64,000 bases of DNA from Casp-actino8 sp001510455 (GTDB lineage Bacteria; Actinomycetota; Acidimicrobiia; Acidimicrobiales; Ilumatobacteraceae), in NCBI GenBank assembly GCA_027592035.1, contig JAQCIK010000001.1:1-64000 (forward strand), in the 5' to 3' direction. Below are positions 8,856 through 17,346 of the stretch, in pieces. Made by a program: the position numbers and the translations under genes. Numbering within the stretch: the stretch's first letter is position 1; the number at the start of each line of letters is the position of its first letter. Below the pieces are notes generated by a model, which saw only the letters and a list, made by a program, of their open reading frames with translations, searched no databases and was not told where the DNA came from.

Positions 8856-9503
8856 TCAGCAAGCGAATCCGCCCGGAAGCAGGTTGTCGTAGTCGTCGCA
8901 GGCGACGAGTTCTCCTGGTTGAGTGAGGTCTCCTCGACCGCGCGGCACGGCGATCGGCTGGGAGTCACTCGAGAAGACGATCTGGCCGATGCCGGCCCGG
9001 CGAGTGAGCGTGAGCACGATCTGGGCCACGGCCAGTCGTTGCTCGGGTCCGGTCACGATGAGAGTGAAAGCCGGGTCGAGATCGACCGTGGCGACTCCTC
9101 GTTCGACAGTGACGTCGATGACGAGACTGGGAGGAAGAGCGCTTCGCAGGCCGGCCGCCTCGTCGATGTCGGGGATGCCCTCGCTCAGTGCGGCGAGAAC
9201 CTGAGGCGCAGAAGCCGGACTCAGGAGCAGTCGACCGATGGGAACGAGGCGGCTGCCCGAAACGTAGAACAACTGGACCTCTTCGACAGGAAGGGTCGTC
9301 GTGGTGGTGGACGGAGGGGGTTCGACCATCGTGGTGGTCGTCGACGTGCTGGTGGTGGGAGCGATGGTCGTGGCAGTGAACTGTTCGGGGATGGCCCCCG
9401 GGTCGATCGGTCGACTCGGCGAAGTGGTGGGGACGCCACAACCGACGAACACCGACGCCGCGACGACGGCAGTGAGGCTGATCGAAAGACGAGAACCTTT
9501 CAT
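8856..9503 (-). CDS. GerMN-domain lipoprotein (LpqB-like)
   Basis: A 215-residue exported lipoprotein. The signal peptide ends in the lipobox FVGC (Cys at residue 22). A Thr/Ser/Pro-rich linker follows to about residue 70, then a GerMN domain with LVIDVTVERGVATVDLDPAF and the C-terminal QIVFSSDSQPIAVPRGRG. Its ATG overlaps the stop of the upstream sensor kinase by four bases (ATGA), so the two are translationally coupled. In actinobacteria the lipoprotein LpqB, which also has a GerMN domain, sits directly after mtrB and modulates the kinase; the same role is inferred here. It lacks the C-terminal beta-propeller of LpqB. Confidence 0.82.
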   Translation of the reverse strand: MKGSRLSISLTAVVAASVFVGCGVPTTSPSRPIDPGAIPEQFTATTIAPTTSTSTTTTMVEPPPSTTTTTLPVEEVQLFYVSGSRLVPIGRLLLSPASAPQVLAALSEGIPDIDEAAGLRSALPPSLVIDVTVERGVATVDLDPAFTLIVTGPEQRLAVAQIVLTLTRRAGIGQIVFSSDSQPIAVPRGRGDLTQPGELVACDDYDNLLPGGFAC

Positions 9504-10885
9504 CGAGCACCCCCCGGAACCTCGACGACGAAGCGAGCGCCCCCCGAGGGGACGTCCTCGACCCAGACCTCACCACCGTGGGCACGGGCGTGCTCGGCGA
9601 CGAGAGCGAGGCCGAGGCCGGTGCCTCCCACGCGCGTACGCCCGGCCGAACCACGGGCGAAGCGCTCGAAGATTCGGGCCCGTTCGCTCGGCGCCACCCC
9701 TGGTCCGGCGTCCTCGACCGCCATTCGGGTCGGACGTCCGGCGCCTCCGTCGATGACGACTCGCGTCGGGCCACCCCCATGGAGGCGAGCATTCTCCAAG
9801 AGGTTGGCGACGATGCGTTCGAAGCGACGTTTGTCGATGGACGCGATTGGACTCGATCCGCGAGTGACGTCGATCGTCAGGTCGGTCAGGTCGTACCGCT
9901 GCGCCACTCGACGAACGAATTCCACGAGATCGATGTCCTCGCGGTGGACGTCGACGACGCCGACGTCCATGCGCGAGAGTTCGAGGAGGTCGAGCACCAT
10001 TTGGTCGAAGCGCCGAACCTGCGACACGACGACGTCGAGTGCTTGTTGGGTCCGGTCACCGAGATCGGCGCGACGAGCATCGAGCACTTCGACAGCGGCC
10101 GCGAGCGCAGTGACCGGACTTCGCAGTTCGTGCGAGACGTCCGAGGCGAAGCGGGCCTCACGTTCGATTCGGGTCTGAACGGCATCGGCCATGTCGTTGA
10201 AACTGGTCACGAGTGTCGACAGGTCGGGATCGGTCTCGGGCTCGAGGCGAGTGTCAAGACCTCCGACGGCGATGTCACCTGCCGCCTGGGTGACTCGTTG
10301 CAGCGGTCGCATGAGTCGACGACTCACGATCCAACCCGAAGCTCCCGCCACTGCGCCGATCACCAAGGTGCTGACCACCAAAGCTGACCCGATGATCGTG
10401 AGCGCGCGTTGGTCGTCGTCGATGGGGAAGGCCTCGAAGTAATGGGCCTCGGCAGCCGGAATGCTCACTCCCATGCCGATGTACGACTCATCGGCGAGAG
10501 TGAACCTCTGATACGAGGTCGTCCCTTCGAGTGTGTCGGCGATGAGATCGGACGGGAAGACGTTCTGTGTGAAGCGCAGATCCTGTGAGTAGAACAAGTT
10601 CTCTCGATCGAGGTGCAGCACCGCGAACCCGCCTTGCTCGGTCCGAACGCTGTTGATGAGTTCGAACGCCTCGCCTCGTCGGGTCTCGAGTTGTGAGCGG
10701 ACGAATTCGGCGTTGGTGAATGCTTGTCGCTCGACCGAATCGTCACGCCGGTCGAGCAGGTAACTGCGAGCGACGAAGTAACTGACGAGCGACAGGGAAA
10801 GCGACGTCAACAGACCGACCAGGACGAAAAGGAGAGTCACCCGGGTACGAAGCCGTAGCGGTCGGAATCGCGACGGGTCGGACAT
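9500..10885 (-). CDS. Sensor histidine kinase, MtrB-like
   Basis: A 461-residue membrane kinase. Residues about 16-40 and 163-187 form two membrane segments enclosing an extracytoplasmic sensor of about 120 residues. A HAMP linker follows, then the HisKA box FASDVSHELRSPV with His252, and an HATPase domain ending in GGTGLGLAL. The H-box closely resembles that of MtrB, and the coupled GerMN lipoprotein strengthens the comparison. The open frame extends 23 codons further, but the ATG at 10885 is preferred because the transmembrane start is well placed and a CAGGAT hexamer lies six bases upstream. The response regulator is divergent at 11172. Confidence 0.85.
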   Translation of the reverse strand: MSDPSRFRPLRLRTRVTLLFVLVGLLTSLSLSLVSYFVARSYLLDRRDDSVERQAFTNAEFVRSQLETRRGEAFELINSVRTEQGGFAVLHLDRENLFYSQDLRFTQNVFPSDLIADTLEGTTSYQRFTLADESYIGMGVSIPAAEAHYFEAFPIDDDQRALTIIGSALVVSTLVIGAVAGASGWIVSRRLMRPLQRVTQAAGDIAVGGLDTRLEPETDPDLSTLVTSFNDMADAVQTRIEREARFASDVSHELRSPVTALAAAVEVLDARRADLGDRTQQALDVVVSQVRRFDQMVLDLLELSRMDVGVVDVHREDIDLVEFVRRVAQRYDLTDLTIDVTRGSSPIASIDKRRFERIVANLLENARLHGGGPTRVVIDGGAGRPTRMAVEDAGPGVAPSERARIFERFARGSAGRTRVGGTGLGLALVAEHARAHGGEVWVEDVPSGGARFVVEVPGGAR

Positions 10886-10956
10886 CCCTCCATCCTGCCC
10901 GATCGAGCCGGTGGGGTGGAGGGGAGACGGAGCAGAGGAGCGGAGGTCCGACATGA

Positions 10957-10994
10957 CGCCGCCCGACTCGGGAAGACCGGCGAGTCGGGCGGCG
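10957..10994. repeat. Perfect 14-bp inverted repeat in the kinase/regulator intergenic region
   Basis: CGCCGCCCGACTCG at 10957-10970 is the exact reverse complement of 10981-10994, with a 10-base loop. It lies upstream of both divergent genes, so it could be an operator or a cruciform rather than an ordinary terminator. There is no T-run. Confidence 0.75.
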
Positions 10995-11016
10995 GATCGT
11001 GTCGTGGTTCCGCCGG

Positions 11017-11051
11017 TCGACGGGGGTCAGGGGGAGGACGACCCCCGTCGA
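11017..11051. repeat. Perfect 12-bp inverted repeat in the same divergent region
   Basis: TCGACGGGGGTC at 11017-11028 pairs perfectly with 11040-11051 across 11 bases. A shorter palindrome, GGGACA-G-TGTCCC, follows at 11065-11077. A lone TGTAAC at 11118-11123 sits in the only A/T-rich patch of the 287-bp interval. No open reading frame is convincing here. Confidence 0.7.
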
Positions 11052-11171
11052 ACCAGCGTGAACGGGGACAGTGTCCCGAGGTCGTGTGAAGGGACGGTGC
11101 GCGATCTGTGCGTTTTCTGTAACAAAACCGCGAAGGTCGCGACGGCCCAGGTCATGGGCCAGACTGTCGGG

Positions 11172-11858
11172 GTGAACACGATCCTGTTCATCGAAGACGA
11201 CGATCAGATTCGCCTGGCTCTGCGGCTCGTCCTGGAGGACGAGGGCTTCTCGGTGACCGAGGCGGCCGACGGTCGATCGGGTCTGGCGGCCTTTCACGCC
11301 GCCGAACCGGATCTCGTGCTTCTCGATCTGCGCCTCCCCGATCTTTCCGGCTTCGAGGTCTGTCGAGCTCTCCGGGCCATGTCGATCGTTCCGATCGTGA
11401 TGGTGACCGCCCAGACCGACACCAACGACATGGTCGCCGGACTCGAAGCGGGAGCGGACGACTACGTGACGAAACCAGTGGTGCCGAAGGAACTGGCGGC
11501 TCGTATTCGCGCCCATCTGCGTCGCGTCCAGCTACAGGGAGACGTTCAGCCGAATATCGACGTGGAGACGTTCGGCGATATCGAGCTTCGGCGGGAGCAG
11601 GGCATCGTGACGAAAGCTGGTCGCGAGATTTCACTCACCAAGACCGAGTTCCATCTGTTGTGCGAGTTCGCCGATCACGCGAACATCGTGCTCTCGCGTG
11701 ACCAACTCCTCGAACGAGTCTGGGGATACGACTATCTCGGAGACAGTCGCCTCGTCGACGCCCATGTGCGTCGGCTGCGAGTGAAGATCGAAGACCATCC
11801 CGACGAACCCCGGCTCGTGGTGACGGTTCGAGGGATCGGCTATCGCATGGTTCGCTGA
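11172..11858 (+). CDS. OmpR/PhoB-family response regulator, MtrA-like
   Basis: A 228-residue response regulator. The receiver domain has the acidic pair EDD near residue 8, phospho-acceptor Asp52 in LVLLDLRLPD, the conserved VTAQTDTNDMVAGLEAG stretch and the lysine in DDYVTKP. A winged-helix DNA-binding domain follows, ending in VVTVRGIGYRM. The AQTDT...GLEAGADDY segment closely matches MtrA. The GTG at 11172 gives the standard start; the frame is open further upstream but without homology, and an ATG at 11154 is possible. It is transcribed away from its presumed kinase and GerMN lipoprotein. Confidence 0.87.
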   Translation: MNTILFIEDDDQIRLALRLVLEDEGFSVTEAADGRSGLAAFHAAEPDLVLLDLRLPDLSGFEVCRALRAMSIVPIVMVTAQTDTNDMVAGLEAGADDYVTKPVVPKELAARIRAHLRRVQLQGDVQPNIDVETFGDIELRREQGIVTKAGREISLTKTEFHLLCEFADHANIVLSRDQLLERVWGYDYLGDSRLVDAHVRRLRVKIEDHPDEPRLVVTVRGIGYRMVR

Positions 11859-11861
11859 CGT

Positions 11862-13757
11862 TCAGTCGGTGATCGAACTCAGGAAATCCATGACTTCCCG
11901 TCGATCGACGGTCCGTTTCATGGGCGGCATGGCTGCGAGGAGATGTCTCCGGTAGCCCGAGGTTGCCAAGCGAGGGTCGAAAACGGCGACGACTCCGCGA
12001 TCGGTGGTGGAGCGAATCAGGCGTCCGGCGGCTTGGGCCAACAGCGTGGCCGCTCTCGGAAGGTCGATGTCGCGAAAGGCTCGGTCTCCGACCACTTCCC
12101 GGCGGGCCGACAACAGTGGATCGTCGGGTCGAGGAAACGGAATTCGGTCGATCGTGACGAGGGAGAGCGTTCGGCCGGGGATGTCGATGCCTTGGAAGAA
12201 TCCGGCGGTAGCGAACAAGCAAGCGCTCTCGTCGGCCATGAATGCTTCGACCAATCGTGACTTCTGGGATTGATCGCGCTGTGAGATGACCGGAACGTCG
12301 ACGATGGGCCGAAGTGCTTCGATGGCTGCATCCATGGCCCGATAGCTGGTGAACAAGGCGAGGGTTCGCCCCCGTGCGGCGGTGATCAGTCGGAACAACT
12401 CGTCGTTGACCGAACTCTGGAAGTTGTTTCCGTTGGGATTCGGGAAGCCCGACGGGCAGTAGAGAAGTGAATTCGCCTGATAGTCGAAGGGACTTCCGAC
12501 GTCCAGCGCATCGAAATCCTCGAGCCCGATTCGCTCGGGAAGGTTCTGAGGGATGGTGGCGCTAGTGAGGATGGCGGTTCGGCGGTTCCAAGCCGCGGAC
12601 GCGAGGACCGGTCCGACATCGAGAGGAGCAATATCGAGATGAAGAGAACCTTCGACTCCCTGAACGAAAGGAACGCGAGTCGAGTCGATGCCGAGAGCCA
12701 GGTCCAGATCGTCCGCAAGACGGGTGGAGATCTGCTGAGCTCGCAGTCGACGTTGATTGGCGTCTTCGTCGGAGGTTTCGACCTTGCGGAGAGCTTCGAG
12801 CACGTCGCCGAGCACTCGACGGGCGTCGAGGATCAGTTCGTGAATTTCGTCGGGCAGAGGAACCGACAGTCGTCGGTCGTTCAGGACGGCGAGTCGACGC
12901 TCGAGTTCGTCGCCGAGGGCGTTGACGGAGGTGAGAACGGCTGCGTCGTCGACGATTCGAGCGAATGCCGAACCCAGCCGGTGAAAGCGTGAACGTGAGA
13001 AGGACACCGCGACGGAATCGCTGATGATGTCCTCCAGCCCATGCGCCTCGTCGACGACAACGACGTCGTGGTCGCTGAGAAGGGCTCCGTCGGCGGCCAC
13101 GTCCAGGCCGTACAGATGCGTGTTGACCACCACGACGTCGGCTTCGGATGCTCGGAGTCGGGCACTCTCGGCGAAACAGGTGCCGCCGAGGGGGCATCGA
13201 CGAGCCCCCGGGCATTCGTCGGCACCGACCGTTACCGCGCTCTCGGTGTCGCGTCCGATTCCGAAGGAGAGATCGGCAAGATCCCCGGTGTCGTGCAGGT
13301 CGGCCCATTTCTTGACCTTCATGACCTCACGACGAAGTCGATCTCCGGTTCCCTCGAGTTCGAGTTGTGAATCTCCGTGTCGCGACAGGGTCTCTTCGAG
13401 TCGCTGTCGGCACACGTAGTTGCTTCGACCTTTCAGGACCGCCCAGTCGAGATCGCGCCCCAGTGCTCCGGCGACGGTGTCGGCGACCAGCGGGAGATCC
13501 TTGTGAGCGAGCTGGTCCTGGAGTGCCTTGGTGGCGGTGGAAATCACCACTTTGCGCCCCGATGCCACGAGTGGGACCAGGTAACCGAGCGTCTTTCCGG
13601 TCCCGGTGCCTGCCTGAACGACGAGATGGCGCCCGTTCTCGACGGCTGAACCCACGGCTTCGGCCATGGCGCGCTGACCCGGTCGGTCCTCGGTCGATCC
13701 GAGGGCGTCGGTGGCGATGTCGAGAAGATCCCGAATCGACAGCGGATGAGGGCTCAT
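11862..13757 (-). CDS. DinG/YoaA-type ATP-dependent DNA helicase
   Basis: A 631-residue superfamily 2 (XPD-like) 5'-3' helicase. Walker A AGTGTGKT is at 49-56 and the DEAH box VVVDEAHG is at 233-240. Four cysteines (Cys116, Cys182, Cys188, Cys194) are placed as for the [4Fe-4S] cluster of the family. C-terminal motifs LFTSYRAM and the arginine-rich AQAAGRLIRS close the second helicase domain. It probably acts on R-loops, D-loops or damage-stalled forks. There is no N-terminal exonuclease domain. The ATG is six bases after TACGGT. Confidence 0.88.
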   Translation of the reverse strand: MSPHPLSIRDLLDIATDALGSTEDRPGQRAMAEAVGSAVENGRHLVVQAGTGTGKTLGYLVPLVASGRKVVISTATKALQDQLAHKDLPLVADTVAGALGRDLDWAVLKGRSNYVCRQRLEETLSRHGDSQLELEGTGDRLRREVMKVKKWADLHDTGDLADLSFGIGRDTESAVTVGADECPGARRCPLGGTCFAESARLRASEADVVVVNTHLYGLDVAADGALLSDHDVVVVDEAHGLEDIISDSVAVSFSRSRFHRLGSAFARIVDDAAVLTSVNALGDELERRLAVLNDRRLSVPLPDEIHELILDARRVLGDVLEALRKVETSDEDANQRRLRAQQISTRLADDLDLALGIDSTRVPFVQGVEGSLHLDIAPLDVGPVLASAAWNRRTAILTSATIPQNLPERIGLEDFDALDVGSPFDYQANSLLYCPSGFPNPNGNNFQSSVNDELFRLITAARGRTLALFTSYRAMDAAIEALRPIVDVPVISQRDQSQKSRLVEAFMADESACLFATAGFFQGIDIPGRTLSLVTIDRIPFPRPDDPLLSARREVVGDRAFRDIDLPRAATLLAQAAGRLIRSTTDRGVVAVFDPRLATSGYRRHLLAAMPPMKRTVDRREVMDFLSSITD

Positions 13758-13763
13758 GCCTCG

Positions 13764-13769
13764 ACCGTA
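13764..13769 (-). promoter_or_regulatory. -10 hexamer TACGGT of the dinG-like gene
   Basis: TACGGT, six bases, then ATG at 13757 on the minus strand. It lies in the 15-base gap after the cis-prenyltransferase stop. Confidence 0.6.
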
Positions 13770-13772
13770 CCG

Positions 13773-14429
13773 TCAGGTCGCGCGAGCGAGAGCGATAGCG
13801 GCATCGAGATCATCGGCATCGAATTCCGGCCAGGTGCGGTCGGTGTAGAGGGTGGGAGCGCCGTGAGCCTGCCAGAGAAGGAAATTGGAAATTCGGTGCT
13901 CTCCTGAGGTTCGAACCATCACGTCGACCGGAGGCATGTCGGGAAGGTACATGCCAGCCGACAACGTGTCGACGGTGATGGGCCGCGCTGGACGAAGAGC
14001 CCGACGGCCGGCCTCGACGATCTCGGCTCGGCTTCCGTAGTCGAAAGCGACGGTGAGGGTCATTCGGCGGTTGTGTTTCGTGTCAGCGATCGCCTTCTCG
14101 ATCGCACGTTGCACGAACACCGGGGTTCGCGCCGAGGGATCGTCGAAGGGGCGCCCGATCCACTGCACTCTCACGCCGAGTTCGTTCAACTCGGCGACCC
14201 GTCCGAAGAGTCGCCGATGGAGGCCGAGGATGTGGCGAACCTCTCGCCGCGGACGAATCCAATTCTCGGTGGAGAAGCCGAACACGGTGAGCCAGTCGAC
14301 CTCCCGCACCACGGCTGCCCGGACCACCCCGGCGAGATTCTCTTCGCCAGCGGTGTGGCCAGCCGTTCGGGGAAGGTGGCGTCGCTGAGCCCAGCGGCCG
14401 TTTCCGTCCATGATGCAGGCCACGTGCAC
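13773..14429 (-). CDS. Cis-prenyltransferase catalytic subunit (UppS-like, lacking the C-terminal RXG)
   Basis: A 218-residue member of the undecaprenyl diphosphate synthase family, which condenses isopentenyl diphosphate with farnesyl diphosphate in cis to make the peptidoglycan lipid carrier. The catalytic motifs are intact: MDGNGRW with Asp8, FSTENW at 52-57 and RTSGEHRISNF at 173-183. Two normal features are missing. The conserved AYAE glutamate is replaced (AHGA, Ala191), and the chain ends at ALARAT, before the RRFGG tail. Both are present in the divergent neighbour at 14471. The GTG start is chosen because TACCCT lies seven bases upstream. It is shorter than typical UppS at both ends. 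Confidence 0.88.
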   Translation of the reverse strand: MHVACIMDGNGRWAQRRHLPRTAGHTAGEENLAGVVRAAVVREVDWLTVFGFSTENWIRPRREVRHILGLHRRLFGRVAELNELGVRVQWIGRPFDDPSARTPVFVQRAIEKAIADTKHNRRMTLTVAFDYGSRAEIVEAGRRALRPARPITVDTLSAGMYLPDMPPVDVMVRTSGEHRISNFLLWQAHGAPTLYTDRTWPEFDADDLDAAIALARAT

Positions 14430-14436
14430 GTGAGCG

Positions 14437-14442
14437 AGGGTA
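14437..14442 (-). promoter_or_regulatory. -10 hexamer TACCCT of the cis-prenyltransferase gene
   Basis: TACCCT, seven bases, then GTG at 14429 on the minus strand. The promoter must overlap the start of the divergent partner gene. Confidence 0.55.
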
Positions 14443-14470
14443 GCGGGTGCGTTTCGGTCACAATGTCGTC

Positions 14471-15070
14471 GTGGCTCTCGAATCCTCGCTTCCGGCCGCA
14501 TTGCGACGGGGGATGCGCCGTCTGGTCAGGCGGGCCAAAGGAGACGGCAGTTCTCGTTCGATCCAAGTCGTGGTGTGCGGGGGGACTGTCGACGCGTGGC
14601 GACTCCGGAGCGACGAGCGTTGGAACGACTGGGCAACCGATGTCGCCGGAGCGGCCCGACGAGAAGGGATCGGCTCGGTGACCGTGTATCCGCTGTCGGG
14701 TGGCGGTGACACACCACCATCGACTCGCCGCTGGAACGTGGAGGGTGTCGCCGTGTCGGTCATCGAACAGTCCGACGGGCGTCGACGAGTGGCCGACGTC
14801 ATCGATGCGTGGCCTTCAGGGCTGACGATGACCGAGGAGACGCTCGGCCGTGCCCTCGTGGGATCGGGTGGAGACACCGATGTTGTTGCCGTGATCGGAG
14901 CGCCAGGTCGTCTTCCCACTGCTCTGGTGTGGGAACTCGCGTATGCCGAGTTGGTCGACCTGTCGGTCGAGTGGGAGGAATTCAACGGAGATCACGTGAG
15001 TGCGATCGTCCATGACTTCCGGACGAGAAATCGACGTTTCGGCGGAGTCGATGGTCACGGTGCGCCATGA
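14471..15070 (+). CDS. Non-catalytic cis-prenyltransferase-like subunit (NgBR-like)
   Basis: A protein of about 199 residues whose C-terminus is clearly of the UppS fold: LVWELAYAELVDLSVEWEEF, then RNRRFGG, with Glu160 and the RXG motif Arg189-Phe-Gly191. It lacks the DGNGRW loop, the FSTENW segment and the RTSGEHR substrate motif, so it should be inactive alone. In eukaryotes the NgBR/Nus1 subunit likewise lacks the catalytic motifs but supplies RXG to DHDDS/Rer2. No membrane segment is seen, unlike NgBR. The start at GTG 14471 is preferred, with CACAAT six bases upstream; a GTG at 14447 would add eight residues. recO follows 24 bases downstream. Confidence 0.7.
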   Translation: MALESSLPAALRRGMRRLVRRAKGDGSSRSIQVVVCGGTVDAWRLRSDERWNDWATDVAGAARREGIGSVTVYPLSGGGDTPPSTRRWNVEGVAVSVIEQSDGRRRVADVIDAWPSGLTMTEETLGRALVGSGGDTDVVAVIGAPGRLPTALVWELAYAELVDLSVEWEEFNGDHVSAIVHDFRTRNRRFGGVDGHGAP

Positions 15071-15094
15071 CGCCCGCAGCACGAGGGTGACGAC

Positions 15095-15868
15095 GTGAGT
15101 TCACGTTTGTATCGCGACACGGGCATCGTCCTGCGTTCGTATCGACTCGGCGAGGCCGATCGCATCGTCGTGTTCCTGACCGAGAACCACGGCAAGGTCC
15201 GAGCGGTTGCGAAGGGAATTCGAAAGACACGTTCGAAATTCGGCGGCCGTCTCGAGCCCTTGTCCCTCGTCAACGTTCAGTTCCATCGAGGTTCGTCACT
15301 CGACGTCGTGAGTCAGGTCGAAACGGTCGATGCGTCAACGGCGGCGTACGGCGATCTCGACGTGATGACCGAGGCGAGTGCAGTGCTCGAGGCGGTCGAT
15401 CAGTTGATTCCCGACCGCGAGCCGGTTCCACAGATCTTCCGCATGTTGCAAGGAGTCCGCCGAACACTTCTCGAGCGTCCGTCTCCACTCGTGTTGCCGG
15501 CCTTCATCTGGAAACTTCTGGCCGCCGAAGGAGTTCGGCCGGAACTCGACCGTTGCGTGGGTTGCGGTGAGACCGAGAGCGAGTCCGGTGGCTTCGTCGC
15601 TTTCGACTCGGTGATGGGGGGTGTTCAGTGTCGGAATTGTCGGTCCGGAATCGCGATCAGCCAGCGGGCGATCGGTCTCCTGCGTGACATGTTGGGTGGT
15701 CGTCTCTCTGCCATTCTCGACGCCGCCCACGATCCGAGTGGTCAGAAACTCGACGATCCGACGACATCGGAAGTGGCCGATCTCGCGACGAGAGCCTTCG
15801 AAGCACACGTCGAACGGCGTTTGCGTTCGGTGGGAATCTTCGAGCGTCACGACGACCGTTCGATCTGA
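15095..15868 (+). CDS. recO: DNA repair protein RecO
   Basis: A 257-residue RecFOR-pathway mediator that anneals SSB-coated strands and helps load RecA. The N-terminal OB-fold starts RDTGIVLRSYRLGEADRIVV and continues with VAKGIRKTRSKFGG. A zinc-binding CVGCG with a later CRNC lies near residues 153-175, as in most RecO proteins. The GTG follows GAGGGTGAC, a plausible ribosome-binding site. In many actinobacteria recO adjoins uppS, so the gene order here is conserved even though the prenyltransferase is split. Confidence 0.92.
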   Translation: MSSRLYRDTGIVLRSYRLGEADRIVVFLTENHGKVRAVAKGIRKTRSKFGGRLEPLSLVNVQFHRGSSLDVVSQVETVDASTAAYGDLDVMTEASAVLEAVDQLIPDREPVPQIFRMLQGVRRTLLERPSPLVLPAFIWKLLAAEGVRPELDRCVGCGETESESGGFVAFDSVMGGVQCRNCRSGIAISQRAIGLLRDMLGGRLSAILDAAHDPSGQKLDDPTTSEVADLATRAFEAHVERRLRSVGIFERHDDRSI

Positions 15869-15921
15869 TCCGGGACGGGTCGAACGACCCGAGGAGACGG
15901 AGAGATCTTCCTGTGATCCCG

Positions 15922-15927
15922 TAGCCT
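15922..15927 (+). promoter_or_regulatory. -10 hexamer TAGCCT of glyS
   Basis: TAGCCT lies eight bases before the ATG of glyS. Leaderless or near-leaderless transcription is inferred. Confidence 0.5.
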
Positions 15928-15935
15928 GACTGTCC

Positions 15936-17246
15936 ATGCCTGCCACCGACCTCGATCAGATCGTCAACCTGGCCAAGCGCCGCGGTTTCGTGTATCCCTC
16001 GGCGGAGATCTACGGAGGATTTCGGTCGAGCTACGACTACGGCCCGCTTGGTTCCCTCATGCTTCGCAATGTTCGCGAGGCGTGGGTCCGAGACATGGTC
16101 CAGAAGAGAGACGACGTCGTACTGATCGATGCGGCGATTCTCGGACCCCCGCAGGTGTTCGAGGCGAGTGGGCACCTGGCGAACTTCAGCGATCCGCTCG
16201 TGGATTGCCGCAAGTGCAAACAACGTTTTCGTGAGGATCACCTGGAGAACAAGGAAGTGTGTCCGGGTTGTGGTGCATCGGGATCGCTCACCGAGGCTCG
16301 TGCGTTCAACTTGATGTTCAAGACCTATGCCGGACCCGTCGAGGGTTCAGGGGCCGAGGTCTACTTGCGACCGGAAACGGCGCAGGGCATGTTCGTCAAT
16401 TTCGCCAACGTCCTGCAGACGAGCCGCAAGAAGCCTCCCTTCGGAATCGCTCAGGTGGGAAAGAGCTTCCGCAACGAGATAACCCCCGGCAACTTCATCT
16501 TCCGAACGCGTGAATTCGAACAGATGGAACTCGAGTTCTTCGTTCCCCCGAACGAGGGGCCGGCCTGGTACGAGTACTGGTGTCGCACGCGCCTTCAGTG
16601 GTACGTCGACCTGGGTGTTCCGGTCGACATGCTTCGCCTACGCGCTCATGACGCCGACGAGCTGAGTCATTATTCGGCCGGCACCGCTGACGTCGAGTTC
16701 ATGTACCCGTGGGGGTGGGGTGAACTGGAGGGAATCGCGCAGCGCACCGATTTCGATCTCGGGCAACACGCCAAGCATTCGGGCCAGAAGCTCGACTACT
16801 TCGATCAGTCGTCGAACGAACGATACGTGCCCTACGTGATCGAACCGGCCGCCGGGGTGAACCGTGCCATGGCTGCATTTCTTCTGGCGGCGTACACCGA
16901 GGACGAAGTCGACGGTGAGGTGAGGACGGTCCTGCGTCTGCATCCCCGCCTCGCTCCCTACAAGGTCGCTGTTCTGCCGTTGAGCAAGAAGGAAACCTTG
17001 ACGCCGCTCGCTCGTGAGGTGTTCTCCTCTCTGTCCGACCGGTACATGGTCGACTACGACGACACGCAGTCGATCGGTCGCCGGTATCGCCGGCAGGACG
17101 AGATCGGAACCCCTCTCTGTGTCACCGTCGATTTCGACAGTCTCGAAGACGGCGCCGTCACCGTCCGAGACCGCGACACGACCGCTCAGGAGCGAGTAGC
17201 GATCTCCGATCTGGAACGACATCTCCGAGGTCGTCTCGGTTTCTGA
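15936..17246 (+). CDS. glyS: Glycyl-tRNA synthetase (alpha2, class II)
   Basis: A 436-residue single-chain glycyl-tRNA synthetase. It opens with IVNLAKRRGFVYPSAEIYGG, the standard N-terminus. A zinc-binding insertion has CRKCKQRF and CPGCGASG, with four cysteines. Class II motif 2 is visible as GKSFRNEI followed by RTREFEQMELEFF, and motif 3 lies in the PAAGVNRAMAAFLL region. The anticodon-binding domain begins at APYKVAVLPLSKK. The length is typical for the homodimeric actinobacterial form. Confidence 0.95.
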   Translation: MPATDLDQIVNLAKRRGFVYPSAEIYGGFRSSYDYGPLGSLMLRNVREAWVRDMVQKRDDVVLIDAAILGPPQVFEASGHLANFSDPLVDCRKCKQRFREDHLENKEVCPGCGASGSLTEARAFNLMFKTYAGPVEGSGAEVYLRPETAQGMFVNFANVLQTSRKKPPFGIAQVGKSFRNEITPGNFIFRTREFEQMELEFFVPPNEGPAWYEYWCRTRLQWYVDLGVPVDMLRLRAHDADELSHYSAGTADVEFMYPWGWGELEGIAQRTDFDLGQHAKHSGQKLDYFDQSSNERYVPYVIEPAAGVNRAMAAFLLAAYTEDEVDGEVRTVLRLHPRLAPYKVAVLPLSKKETLTPLAREVFSSLSDRYMVDYDDTQSIGRRYRRQDEIGTPLCVTVDFDSLEDGAVTVRDRDTTAQERVAISDLERHLRGRLGF

Positions 17247-17280
17247 TCGGCTCGGGTTCCTGAGGCGGTGTCGCTCCGTC

Positions 17281-17286
17281 TACCGT
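17281..17286 (+). promoter_or_regulatory. -10 hexamer TACCGT upstream of the ABM-trp cluster
   Basis: TACCGT lies six bases before a GTG at 17293 and 60 bases before the better-supported ATG at 17347. It is the probable promoter of the ABM gene and trpC. Confidence 0.5.
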
Positions 17287-17346
17287 GAAGACGTGTCGAC
17301 AGCGGGTCGGCCGATCAGTCGAGGAGAATCGACGAAAGGGGAAGTC

